Positions 1 to 5,181 of a stretch of DNA of 6,661 bases are shown here, in pieces. The notes under the pieces were generated by a model. That model did no database searches, was not told the origin of the DNA, and saw only the letters and a program-made list of their open reading frames with translations. The position numbers and the translations under genes are program-made. Each line of letters begins with the position of its first letter. Positions within the stretch are counted from its first letter, which is position 1. The stretch comes from an uncultured Collinsella sp. (GTDB lineage Bacteria; Actinomycetota; Coriobacteriia; Coriobacteriales; Coriobacteriaceae), in contig URSO01000084.1 of NCBI GenBank assembly GCA_900550415.1, positions 1 through 6,661 on the forward strand, written 5' to 3'.

Positions 1-30
1 GCTTTCCCAAAGGGGGTCCTCTGGGAAAGC
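1..30 (-). terminator. Hairpin at left edge (array unit 1)
   Basis: GCTTTCCCA at 1-9 pairs with TGGGAAAGC at 22-30. In minus-strand RNA the stem extends to 13 bp through a G-U wobble (10 with 21) and three more pairs, leaving a 4-base loop at 14-17. Any U tract on the minus strand would lie beyond the window edge, so a terminator role cannot be decided here. Confidence 0.4.
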
Positions 31-47
31 GCGACCCAGAATTCGGC

Positions 48-100
48 AAAATAATGGGACACAGTTTCCGCTTGAGCGGTCTAACGGAAACTGTGCCCCA
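48..100 (-). terminator. Strong hairpin with U-rich tail (array unit 2)
   Basis: Arms 55-70 and 85-100 form a 16-bp stem in minus-strand RNA, with one G-U wobble and a 14-base loop (71-84). The minus-strand sequence directly after the stem reads TTATTTT (54-48). This is the best intrinsic terminator in the window and probably the main end of the repressor transcript. In plus-strand RNA the stem has an A-C mismatch and is followed by CAGAATGAGC, which is not a U tract, so rightward termination is less likely. Confidence 0.65.
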
Positions 101-118
101 GAATGAGCGCTCAAAACG

Positions 119-161
119 GGGCAGGCTTTCCGCAACAACTGTCTGGCGAAAAGCCCGGCCC
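119..161 (-). terminator. Hairpin just after the repressor gene (array unit 3)
   Basis: Arms 124-133 and 146-155 give a 10-bp stem with one G-U wobble in minus-strand RNA and a 12-base loop. A further 4 bp (119-122 with 158-161) close below a small internal loop. On the minus strand it lies 7 bases after the stop codon and is followed by TTTT at 116-113. The short U tract makes it a modest intrinsic terminator on its own. Confidence 0.5.
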
Positions 162-167
162 AGTTTC

Positions 168-1184
168 CTACAGCGAGTCTCTCTGAACGAGCTGCATGTG
201 CATCACGGAGGTGGTGGGCTCGGCGCCCTTGATCATGTCGAGCGCAATGTTGGCGGCCATGTGGCCTTCTTCGCGCAGGGGCTGGCGGACGGTCGTGAGT
301 GCGGGGACGCAGCGCGCCGCAATCTCGTGATCGTCGAAGCCGACGACAGAAACGTCCGCCGGAACGGATAGGCCTGCCTCGTTGAGTGCGGTGATGACGC
401 CAGCCGCGATACGGTCCGATCCGCAGAGCACGCCATCGAAAGCAATCTCGCGCGCGAGGATCTGGTGCATGGCCTGATAGCCGTCTCCGCTGTTCCAGCC
501 GGTATAGATAACGTTTGCGCCTGGGAGGTCTTCGCCCAGGACGGTGCGGTAGCCGCGCAGGCGGTCGACAACAGCGGGGTTGTCTTGCGGTCCCAACACG
601 GCGACGATATCTTTGCGCCCGCGCTTTTTCATAGCGAGTGCCGCAAAGCGTCCACCCTCTTCGTCGTCAGAGTAGACTGTCGAGAACACATCGCGATAGG
701 GGTGGCCCTCGAGCTGGCCGCACAACACGGTGGGTACGCCCAGCTCGCGCAGCACCTCGAGCAGCTCGCTGCCCTTGTAGGGGGAGACATCGATCACGGC
801 GTCGAACGAGCGGCGCTCAAAGTGCTCGCGTGCGCGGTTGCGCTCATGCGTAGAAGACGCCTGCAAGATAACGGGCAGATAGGACGACTCCGACAGTTCC
901 TCGGTAATGCCGCTCAAAAATTCGCTATAGGTGGGGTCGCTGAAGAGCTCACTCAGGGGCTCGGTCACGAGCACGGCGATGATTTCCGTGCGCCCGACAG
1001 CGAGCGCTCGGCCGCGAGCGTTGGGGACAAAATTGACTTCCTTGGCCGCTGCGCGGACGCGTTTTTTGGTTTCCTCGCTAATGCGGGGCGAATCGTTGAG
1101 GGCGCGTGAGGCCGTGGAGCGCGACACGCCGGCAGCTGCGGCAACCTCGGCAAGCGTAGGTGCGGTGCGAACTGGCTGGGTCAT
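168..1184 (-). CDS. LacI-family transcriptional repressor
   Basis: This is a complete 338-residue LacI/GalR-family DNA-binding regulator, the usual length for the family. The helix-turn-helix lies at about residues 10-30 (TLAEVAAAAGVSRSTASRALN), with R22 and S23 at the positions that read operator bases in LacI. The hinge helix at about 55-64 (NARGRALAVG) contains the leucine (L61) expected to insert in the minor groove. The rest is a periplasmic-binding-protein-like effector domain ending in a typical SDRIAAGVITAL ... ADVSVVGFDD block. The ATG is preceded by AGGAG (1194-1190) with a 5-base spacer. The gene is divergent from ebgA across 376 bp that hold three identical palindromic operators, so it is the probable local repressor of ebgAC. 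The likely inducer is a galactoside or a product of its hydrolysis (inference). It occupies the ebgR position, but its core does not resemble E. coli EbgR as I remember it, so I give no symbol. Confidence 0.93.
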   Translation of the reverse strand: MTQPVRTAPTLAEVAAAAGVSRSTASRALNDSPRISEETKKRVRAAAKEVNFVPNARGRALAVGRTEIIAVLVTEPLSELFSDPTYSEFLSGITEELSESSYLPVILQASSTHERNRAREHFERRSFDAVIDVSPYKGSELLEVLRELGVPTVLCGQLEGHPYRDVFSTVYSDDEEGGRFAALAMKKRGRKDIVAVLGPQDNPAVVDRLRGYRTVLGEDLPGANVIYTGWNSGDGYQAMHQILAREIAFDGVLCGSDRIAAGVITALNEAGLSVPADVSVVGFDDHEIAARCVPALTTVRQPLREEGHMAANIALDMIKGAEPTTSVMHMQLVQRDSL

Positions 1185-1245
1185 GGCGTCTCCTGGAAAA
1201 TGCGGTCGATGTTGTCACTGATACGGGCTGGTGCGGATACAGCTT

Positions 1246-1274
1246 ACTATAGTGCACCTGAACAGCGTTCATGA
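1246..1274 (-). promoter_or_regulatory. Possible promoter of the repressor gene
   Basis: On the minus strand TATAGT (1251-1246) is a good -10 candidate. A 17-bp spacer separates it from TCATGA (1274-1269), a poor -35. It would give a 5' leader of about 55 bases before the ATG at 1184. No full copy of the CAACCGGTTG operator overlaps it. Only a half-site, TGCAACC at 1298-1304, lies upstream, so autoregulation is not obvious. Confidence 0.35.
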
Positions 1275-1280
1275 TATCCG

Positions 1281-1293
1281 GTGACAGGTGTCG
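1281..1293. repeat. GTGACA-N-GTGTCG motif, copy 1
   Basis: GTGACAGGTGTCG resembles GTGACATAAGTGTCG at 1406-1420 but has a 1-base instead of a 3-base spacer. A reverse half TGTCAC lies at 1213-1218. All three are in the divergent intergenic region. It could be a second regulator's site, but the varying spacer argues against a fixed dimer site. Confidence 0.25.
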
Positions 1294-1386
1294 TTTTGCA
1301 ACCAAGCCGCAATCGAATACGTCTCGTGTGGGTGAGATATCAGCGGGCGTGGCGGTTGCCTACGAGCTTAAGAACGATGTTTTGCG

Positions 1387-1415
1387 TTGAGTTTCGATAT
1401 TCAGGGTGACATAAG
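1387..1415 (+). promoter_or_regulatory. ebgA: Possible upstream promoter P1 for ebgAC
   Basis: TTGAGT (1387-1392), a 17-bp spacer and CATAAG (1410-1415) resemble a sigma-70 promoter with a weak -10. Initiation would fall near 1422, immediately before operator copy 1. If it is real, each of two tandem promoters would have an operator at its start site. The -10 is weak and the call is tentative. Confidence 0.3.
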
Positions 1416-1420
1416 TGTCG
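1406..1420. repeat. GTGACA-N-GTGTCG motif, copy 2
   Basis: GTGACATAAGTGTCG contains the inverted repeat GACA(N5)TGTC (1408-1411 being TGAC-side bases, 1416-1419 TGTC). It overlaps the -10 of candidate promoter P1 and ends 5 bases before the extended O1 palindrome. The role is unknown, see copy 1. Confidence 0.25.
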
Positions 1421-1427
1421 CGGTTGT

Positions 1428-1441
1428 ACAACCGGTTGCAC
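1428..1441. promoter_or_regulatory. LacI-family operator copy O1
   Basis: ACAACCGGTTGCAC has the perfect 10-bp palindrome CAACCGGTTG (1429-1438) with the central CG typical of LacI-family sites. With flanks it is a 16-bp palindrome (1426-1441) with a single mismatched pair, the most symmetric of the three copies. It lies about 75 bp upstream of the likely main start site, as an auxiliary looping site or as the operator of promoter P1. Confidence 0.85.
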
Positions 1442-1472
1442 CGTTAATCCGGCCAAATCGACCGTTCAGCGG

Positions 1473-1486
1473 ACAACCGGTTGCAC
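1473..1486. promoter_or_regulatory. LacI-family operator copy O2, overlapping the -35
   Basis: This copy has the same 14 bases as O1, with its palindrome core at 1474-1483, centred 45 bp downstream of O1. Its right half supplies TTGCAC (1481-1486), the -35 element of the best ebgA promoter. Repressor bound here would directly block RNA polymerase. O2 and O3 share a longer identical stretch of 17 bases (1471-1487 and 1513-1529). Confidence 0.85.
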
Positions 1487-1510
1487 AGTTTTTTGCATCG
1501 CCCGTAAGAT
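1481..1510 (+). promoter_or_regulatory. ebgA: Main ebgAC promoter P2
   Basis: TTGCAC (1481-1486) and TAAGAT (1505-1510) are separated by 18 bp, with a T-run (1489-1494) in the spacer. The start site is expected near 1517, inside operator O3, giving a leader of about 44 bases before the ebgA ATG. O2 overlaps the -35 and O3 covers the start, the classic arrangement for steric repression. Confidence 0.55.
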
Positions 1511-1514
1511 AAGG

Positions 1515-1528
1515 ACAACCGGTTGCAC
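1515..1528. promoter_or_regulatory. LacI-family operator copy O3, at the transcription start
   Basis: The third copy of ACAACCGGTTGCAC has its core at 1516-1525 and is centred 42 bp (four helical turns) from O2. It sits five bases after the -10 TAAGAT and about 32 bp before the ebgA start codon, where bound repressor would block initiation. Confidence 0.85.
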
Positions 1529-1560
1529 AAGAATCACTACGATGACGAAGGAGCATCACC

Positions 1561-4500
1561 ATGGACGCCATTAACGATTGGGAAAACCAAGCGCTCACCC
1601 ACAGGAACCGCCTGGCACCCCATGCGTACTTTATGGGTTATGAGACCGCCGATCTCGCTGCTACGTACAGCCGCGAGCTGTCGCGCGGGTTTGTCCAGCT
1701 GTCTGGCTCGTGGCAGTTCCGCCTCTTTGAGGGGCCTGCTGCCGTCTCCAACGAGGAGCTCTCCACGTACAAGTCCGAGTGGGATCACGTGGAGGTTCCG
1801 CACCTGTGGCAGGTAGACGGCTATGGCAACCTTGCCTATACCGACGAGGGTTTCCCGTTTCCGGTGGATCAGCCGTTCGTTCCCTCCGACGACCCCACGG
1901 GCGTCTACCAGCGCATCGTCAACCTTCCCGCCGTTCCTGCCGGCGCCCGCGAGATCATTCGCTTCGACGGCATCGAGAGCTATGGCGAGCTGTACGTCAA
2001 CGGCCAGTTTATCGGCATGACCAAGGGCTCGCGTCTGTCCGCCGAGTTCGACGTGACCGACGCGCTCGTCGAGGGCGACAACCTGTTTGCGGTCAAGGTC
2101 CTGCAGTACAGCGATGGCAGCTATATCGAGGATCAGGACATGTGGTGGGCTTCGGGCATCTTCCGCGATGTGTACCTTATGCAGCGTCCCGCCGCGCACC
2201 TGGTCGACTTTAGGTTCCGCACGCACCGCGAGGGCGATGCCGCTCTGATCACGCTCGATACGGTGGCCGAGGGCGCTACCCGCGTCGTGTTTACGCTCAG
2301 CGATGGCGAGAACGTGGTCGCTACGGGCGAGTGCGTCGACGGCCATGCCGAGTGCAGCGTTGCCGATGCCCACTTCTGGAACCCCGAGGACCCCTTCCTC
2401 TATGACCTTACGTTTGAGGTCTACGACGGTGACGAGGTCAGCGAGTACGTTCCGCATCGCCAGGGCCTTGCCGAGGTGACGGTCGAGGGCAATCATATCT
2501 ACCTCAACGGCACCTACTTTAAGATGCATGGCGTCAACCGCCACGATCACGACGATCACAAGGGCCGCGCCGTGGGCCTCGATCGCATGCGCCGTGACCT
2601 GGAGCTCATGAAGCGACACAACATCAACGCGGTGCGCACCTCTCACTATGCCAATGACCCGCGCTTCTACGAGCTGTGCGATGAGTATGGCATCATGCTG
2701 GTCGCCGAGACCGATATGGAGAGTCACGGCTTCGAGAATATCGGCAATATCGCCCTGGTCACCGACGACCCGGCATGGGAGCCGGCCTACGTCGACCGCA
2801 TTGAGCGCCTGGTGATGCAGGAGCGCAACCACGCCTGCATCATTATGTGGTCGATGGGCAATGAGAGCGGCTATGGCTGCAACATCCGCGCGATGTACGC
2901 CAAGGCTCACGAGCTCGACGGTCGTCCGGTCCACTACGAGGAGGACCGCAACGCCGATACCGTCGACGTCATTTCCACGATGTACTCCCGTGTGTCGCAG
3001 ATGAACGACTTTGGTGAGCATCCGTTCCCCAAGCCGCGCATCAACTGCGAGTACGGCCACTCCATGGGCAATGGCCCCGGAGGCCTGTCCGAGTACCAGG
3101 AGGTCTTCGATCGCTGGGATTGCATCCAAGGCCAGTTTATCTGGGAATGGTGCGACCACGGTTTGGCTGCTGTGACCGAGGATGGCGTTGCCTACGATAT
3201 GTATGGTGGCGACAACGGCGATTACCCCAACAACAGCAACTTCTGCATCGATGGCATGGTGTTCCCTTGGCAGCAGCCGAGCCCGGGCCTCACTGAGTAT
3301 GGCCAGGTCATCTGCCCGGTTCGCATGGCCTATGACACCGAGGCGGGCGAGCTGACCGTCACGAACAAGCGCTGGTTTACTACCCTCGAGGATGTCTGCC
3401 TGTCGGCGGAGACCCTGGTAGACGGCGATGTAGTGTGCCGCAAGACGCTTATGCCCGGCGCGGTGGCTCCCGGCGAATCCGTCCAGCTGCCACTGGTGAT
3501 TCGCGAGGCTGCGGTAGGCGAGACCCTGCTGACCGTGCGCGCCTACACCATGGCGGCTCACGCCTGGTGCGAGCCGATGTTCCAGCTGGGCGCAAGCCAG
3601 TTTGCCATCGCAAACCATCCGGCGCCGGCCATCGCCGCCCCCGCTCGTCCTGAGCTTACGGTCGAGGAGACCGAGCAGGAGATCCGCATTCACTCCCTCA
3701 ACGGCGAGCTGACCTTCAGCAAAGTCAACGGTACCGTGAGCGAGTGGAAGGCATCCGGCCGCGATGTAATGGCCTCTGGTCCCCAGGTTGGTTTTTGGCA
3801 TCCGCTCGTCGACAACCACGCTCAGGAGTATGACTCCCTGTGGAAGGACAACTTCATCGATGTGATGCAGACGTCTACCCGCAAGGTTTCTTGGAAGCAG
3901 GACGGCAATGCGGTCGTCGTTACCGTGAGCCAGCGTATCGCTCCTCCCGTCCGCGCGTTCGGCATGCGCGTCGAGCTCGTCTACACCGTGCTTCCGAGCG
4001 GTCGCGTCGACCTCAAGGTTTCCGGCGAGCCCTACGGCGATTACTCGGATATCATCCCGCGCATCGGCATCTCCTTCGAGGTCCCCGGTTGCAATCGTGC
4101 CGTCGAGTGGTATGGCCACGGCCCGGGCGAGAACTATCCGGACTCGCTGCGCGCCAACCCGGTCGGTCATTACCGCACTACGGTCGACGACATGTTCACG
4201 CCCTACGTTATGCCTCAGGACTGCGCCAACCGTGAGGGTACCCGCTGGGTTGCCCTGCGCTCCAGTCACGGTGACGGCGTGTTGGTGACTCGTCCGGCTG
4301 ATGCCGCCTCCAACCCGTTCTCGTTCTCGGCATGGCCCTATAGCTGCGAGGCAATCGATAACGCCAAGCACGTCTACGACCTTGTCAAGGGCGATACGGT
4401 CACGGTCAACATCAACGACCAGCTGCTCGGCCTTGGCTCGAACTCTTGGGGTTCCGAGGTACTCGATTCCTACCGCACCCGTTTTGAGAGCTTCAGCTTT

Positions 4501-4569
4501 GAGGTGTCCCTGCGACCGCTGACGTCTGCCGATCTGGCTCAGGCGCTGGCACCCATTAAGGAGGCATAA
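1561..4569 (+). CDS. ebgA: Evolved-type beta-galactosidase alpha subunit (GH2, EbgA)
   Basis: This is a complete 1002-residue retaining beta-galactosidase of glycoside hydrolase family 2 that hydrolyses terminal beta-D-galactosides in the cytoplasm. E. coli EbgA has about 1030 residues and LacZ 1024. Rough domain order: sugar-binding jelly roll 35-215, Ig-like 217-303, TIM barrel 305-600, second Ig-like 605-700, C-terminal beta-sandwich 708-994. Residues expected by analogy with LacZ are present: D185 in SDGSYIEDQDMW, H328 in VNRHDH, H362 in TSHY, E387 and H389 as magnesium ligands, acid/base E435 in GNES, and nucleophile E497 in CEYGHSMGN. Blocks such as YTDEGFPFP, HYEEDR, PKPRINCEYG, NGPGGL and GLGSNSWGSEVLD match EbgA rather than LacZ (from memory). 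D95 and W963 equal the wild-type Ebg residues D92 and W977. The start is set by AAGGAG (1548-1553), 7 bases before ATG. There is no signal peptide. Three operators upstream imply repression by the divergent regulator. Confidence 0.96.
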   Translation: MDAINDWENQALTHRNRLAPHAYFMGYETADLAATYSRELSRGFVQLSGSWQFRLFEGPAAVSNEELSTYKSEWDHVEVPHLWQVDGYGNLAYTDEGFPFPVDQPFVPSDDPTGVYQRIVNLPAVPAGAREIIRFDGIESYGELYVNGQFIGMTKGSRLSAEFDVTDALVEGDNLFAVKVLQYSDGSYIEDQDMWWASGIFRDVYLMQRPAAHLVDFRFRTHREGDAALITLDTVAEGATRVVFTLSDGENVVATGECVDGHAECSVADAHFWNPEDPFLYDLTFEVYDGDEVSEYVPHRQGLAEVTVEGNHIYLNGTYFKMHGVNRHDHDDHKGRAVGLDRMRRDLELMKRHNINAVRTSHYANDPRFYELCDEYGIMLVAETDMESHGFENIGNIALVTDDPAWEPAYVDRIERLVMQERNHACIIMWSMGNESGYGCNIRAMYAKAHELDGRPVHYEEDRNADTVDVISTMYSRVSQMNDFGEHPFPKPRINCEYGHSMGNGPGGLSEYQEVFDRWDCIQGQFIWEWCDHGLAAVTEDGVAYDMYGGDNGDYPNNSNFCIDGMVFPWQQPSPGLTEYGQVICPVRMAYDTEAGELTVTNKRWFTTLEDVCLSAETLVDGDVVCRKTLMPGAVAPGESVQLPLVIREAAVGETLLTVRAYTMAAHAWCEPMFQLGASQFAIANHPAPAIAAPARPELTVEETEQEIRIHSLNGELTFSKVNGTVSEWKASGRDVMASGPQVGFWHPLVDNHAQEYDSLWKDNFIDVMQTSTRKVSWKQDGNAVVVTVSQRIAPPVRAFGMRVELVYTVLPSGRVDLKVSGEPYGDYSDIIPRIGISFEVPGCNRAVEWYGHGPGENYPDSLRANPVGHYRTTVDDMFTPYVMPQDCANREGTRWVALRSSHGDGVLVTRPADAASNPFSFSAWPYSCEAIDNAKHVYDLVKGDTVTVNINDQLLGLGSNSWGSEVLDSYRTRFESFSFEVSLRPLTSADLAQALAPIKEA
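4558..4564 (+). promoter_or_regulatory. ebgC: ebgC ribosome binding site inside the ebgA 3' end
   Basis: AAGGAGG, a near-perfect anti-16S match, lies in the last sense codons of ebgA (Lys-Glu-Ala) and ends 8 bases before the ebgC ATG. Ribosomes finishing ebgA clear this site as they terminate, which suggests translational coupling and matched subunit production. Confidence 0.8.
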
Positions 4570-4572
4570 GTC

Positions 4573-5028
4573 ATGCATGTCTTTAACTCGCGCGCCGATT
4601 TCGACGCTCAGATGAAGTCCGTCAAGAAGTGGATGCGCACCGGCCAGGCGCTCGATGGTGTTGCCGACCTGCAGCACGACGTGGCTTACTCCATCGGCGA
4701 CTCGCTGGTGTATTGGTGGGTGAACGCTCACGAGGCGGCTACTGCCGACCTGGTCGGTCACCGTCGCTACCATGCCGTGCTCGCCCCGCTCGACGGCGAC
4801 CTGACTGTCGAGGTGGCTTCCAAGACGGATCTTACCCGCACGCGCGCCTACAGCGATATCGACGATCGCGAGCGCTTTGAGGGTACGGGGGAGACCGTGA
4901 CGATTCCCGCCGGCGGCGTTGCCGTCGTCGAGATCGACGAGGCCTACCGTGTCGTGGCCGATGCCGCGGATCCCCGCGTCGTGGTACTGCACGTGACGGT
5001 TGAAGGTTATTCCTTCCCCAACAAGTAG
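4573..5028 (+). CDS. ebgC: Beta-galactosidase beta subunit EbgC (YhcH/YjgK/YiaL cupin family)
   Basis: This is a complete 151-residue protein, close to E. coli EbgC at 149. In E. coli it assembles with EbgA and is needed for full activity. It belongs to the small single-domain YhcH/YjgK/YiaL beta-sandwich family (DUF386). Recognisable blocks are VAYSIGDSLVY (37-47), GHRRYHAV (62-69), DDRERFEGTGETV (97-109), DEAYRVV (122-128) and the C-terminal NK, each with a counterpart in EbgC as I recall it. Many relatives in the family have a histidine near the DEAYR position, and here as in E. coli EbgC it is tyrosine, which fits a structural rather than a metal-dependent role (inference). The gene starts 3 bases after the ebgA stop, in the same frame, with its ribosome binding site inside ebgA. 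Only the start at 4573 fits the length and conserved N-terminus. Confidence 0.93.
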   Translation: MHVFNSRADFDAQMKSVKKWMRTGQALDGVADLQHDVAYSIGDSLVYWWVNAHEAATADLVGHRRYHAVLAPLDGDLTVEVASKTDLTRTRAYSDIDDRERFEGTGETVTIPAGGVAVVEIDEAYRVVADAADPRVVVLHVTVEGYSFPNK

Positions 5029-5032
5029 TATT

Positions 5033-5053
5033 CGTCCGTTTGGACGTTTGCTT
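5033..5053 (+). terminator. Short hairpin after ebgC
   Basis: CGTCC (5033-5037) and GGACG (5042-5046) form a 5-bp G+C-rich stem with a 4-base loop, 4 bases after the ebgC stop. TTTGCTT (5047-5053) follows. The stem is short and the U tract is interrupted, so it would at most attenuate transcription into the permease gene. Confidence 0.35.
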
Positions 5054-5061
5054 CGCGCCGT

Positions 5062-5105
5062 TAAGGGGGATGGCTTTGTTGACTCCCTTTTCCCCATTCC
5101 CCTTA
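5062..5105 (+). terminator. Longer hairpin between ebgC and the permease gene
   Basis: TAAGGGGGATGG (5062-5073) pairs with CCATTCCCCTTA (5094-5105) as 12 bp, with one G-U wobble in plus-strand RNA and a 20-base loop. No U tract follows. The left arm can instead pair with CTCCCTT (5083-5089) as a shorter stem followed by TT (5090-5091), so two exclusive structures are possible. It may be a processing or stability element, or a partial terminator that separates ebgAC from the permease. Confidence 0.4.
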
Positions 5106-5124
5106 GCAGGTGCGTCGTCCACGA

Positions 5125-5163
5125 TTGCGCTTGCAGTCCGGACGGTTTTAGATGAGATATAAC
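5125..5163 (+). promoter_or_regulatory. Weak candidate promoter of the permease gene
   Basis: TTGCGC (5125-5130), 17 bp and TTAGAT (5148-5153) form a poor sigma-70 match. TATAAC (5158-5163) is a better -10 but has no -35 at proper distance. A perfect palindrome GTCCGGAC (5136-5143) sits between the elements and could be a regulator site or chance. No copy of the upstream CAACCGGTTG operator occurs here, so the permease either depends on read-through from ebgAC or is controlled separately. Confidence 0.22.
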
Positions 5164-5181
5164 GGATGATTGGGAGGGCTT

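Larger units (their letters stand above)
1..166 (-). repeat. Degenerate tandem array of three ~62-bp hairpin units
   Basis: Three related 19-base segments start at 24 (GGAAAGCGCGACCCAGAAT), 86 (GGAAACTGTGCCCCAGAAT) and 148 (GAAAAGCCCGGCCCAGTTT), exactly 62 bp apart. The first two match at 15 of 19 positions, and the first and third at 14 of 19. Each forms the right arm and flank of a hairpin whose left arm carries the shared core TTTCC at 3-7, 65-69 and 127-131, again 62 bp apart. Each of the three hairpins has one A-C mismatch when read as plus-strand RNA, and that mismatch becomes a G-U wobble in minus-strand RNA. This suggests they act in leftward transcripts. The array may continue past the left edge of the window, and the third unit ends at the repressor stop codon. 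It could be a dispersed intergenic repeat family or a duplicated terminator. Confidence 0.6.

Noticed and set aside
104..113. Perfect 10-bp palindrome TGAGCGCTCA between hairpin units 2 and 3
   Set aside because: It is not repeated elsewhere in the window except as a partial GAGCG in the loop of unit 2, and no promoter lies near it. It is probably part of the degenerate hairpin array and not a separate operator.
465..1109. A 214-codon plus-strand frame opposite the repressor gene
   Set aside because: It is a shadow of the LacI-family gene, whose helix-turn-helix and effector domain are unmistakable. The shadow protein has no recognisable features.
1401..1598. A 65-codon minus-strand frame across the operators, with ATGC repeats in its translation
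   Set aside because: The repeated peptide only reflects the three operator copies. There is no convincing ribosome binding site, and the region is fully explained as regulatory DNA.
4085..4093. CCGGTTGCA inside ebgA, matching nine bases of the operator, reminiscent of the internal lac operator O2
   Set aside because: The left half-site is absent (CCCCGGTTGCA instead of ACAACCGGTTGCA), it lies about 2.6 kb from the promoter and the codons are ordinary. A partial match of this length is plausible by chance.
5152..5169. A five-codon upstream frame (ATG AGA TAT AAC GGA TGA) before the permease gene
   Set aside because: It has no ribosome binding site of its own and overlaps the possible -10 region, so it may not even be transcribed. 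Such short frames are common by chance.
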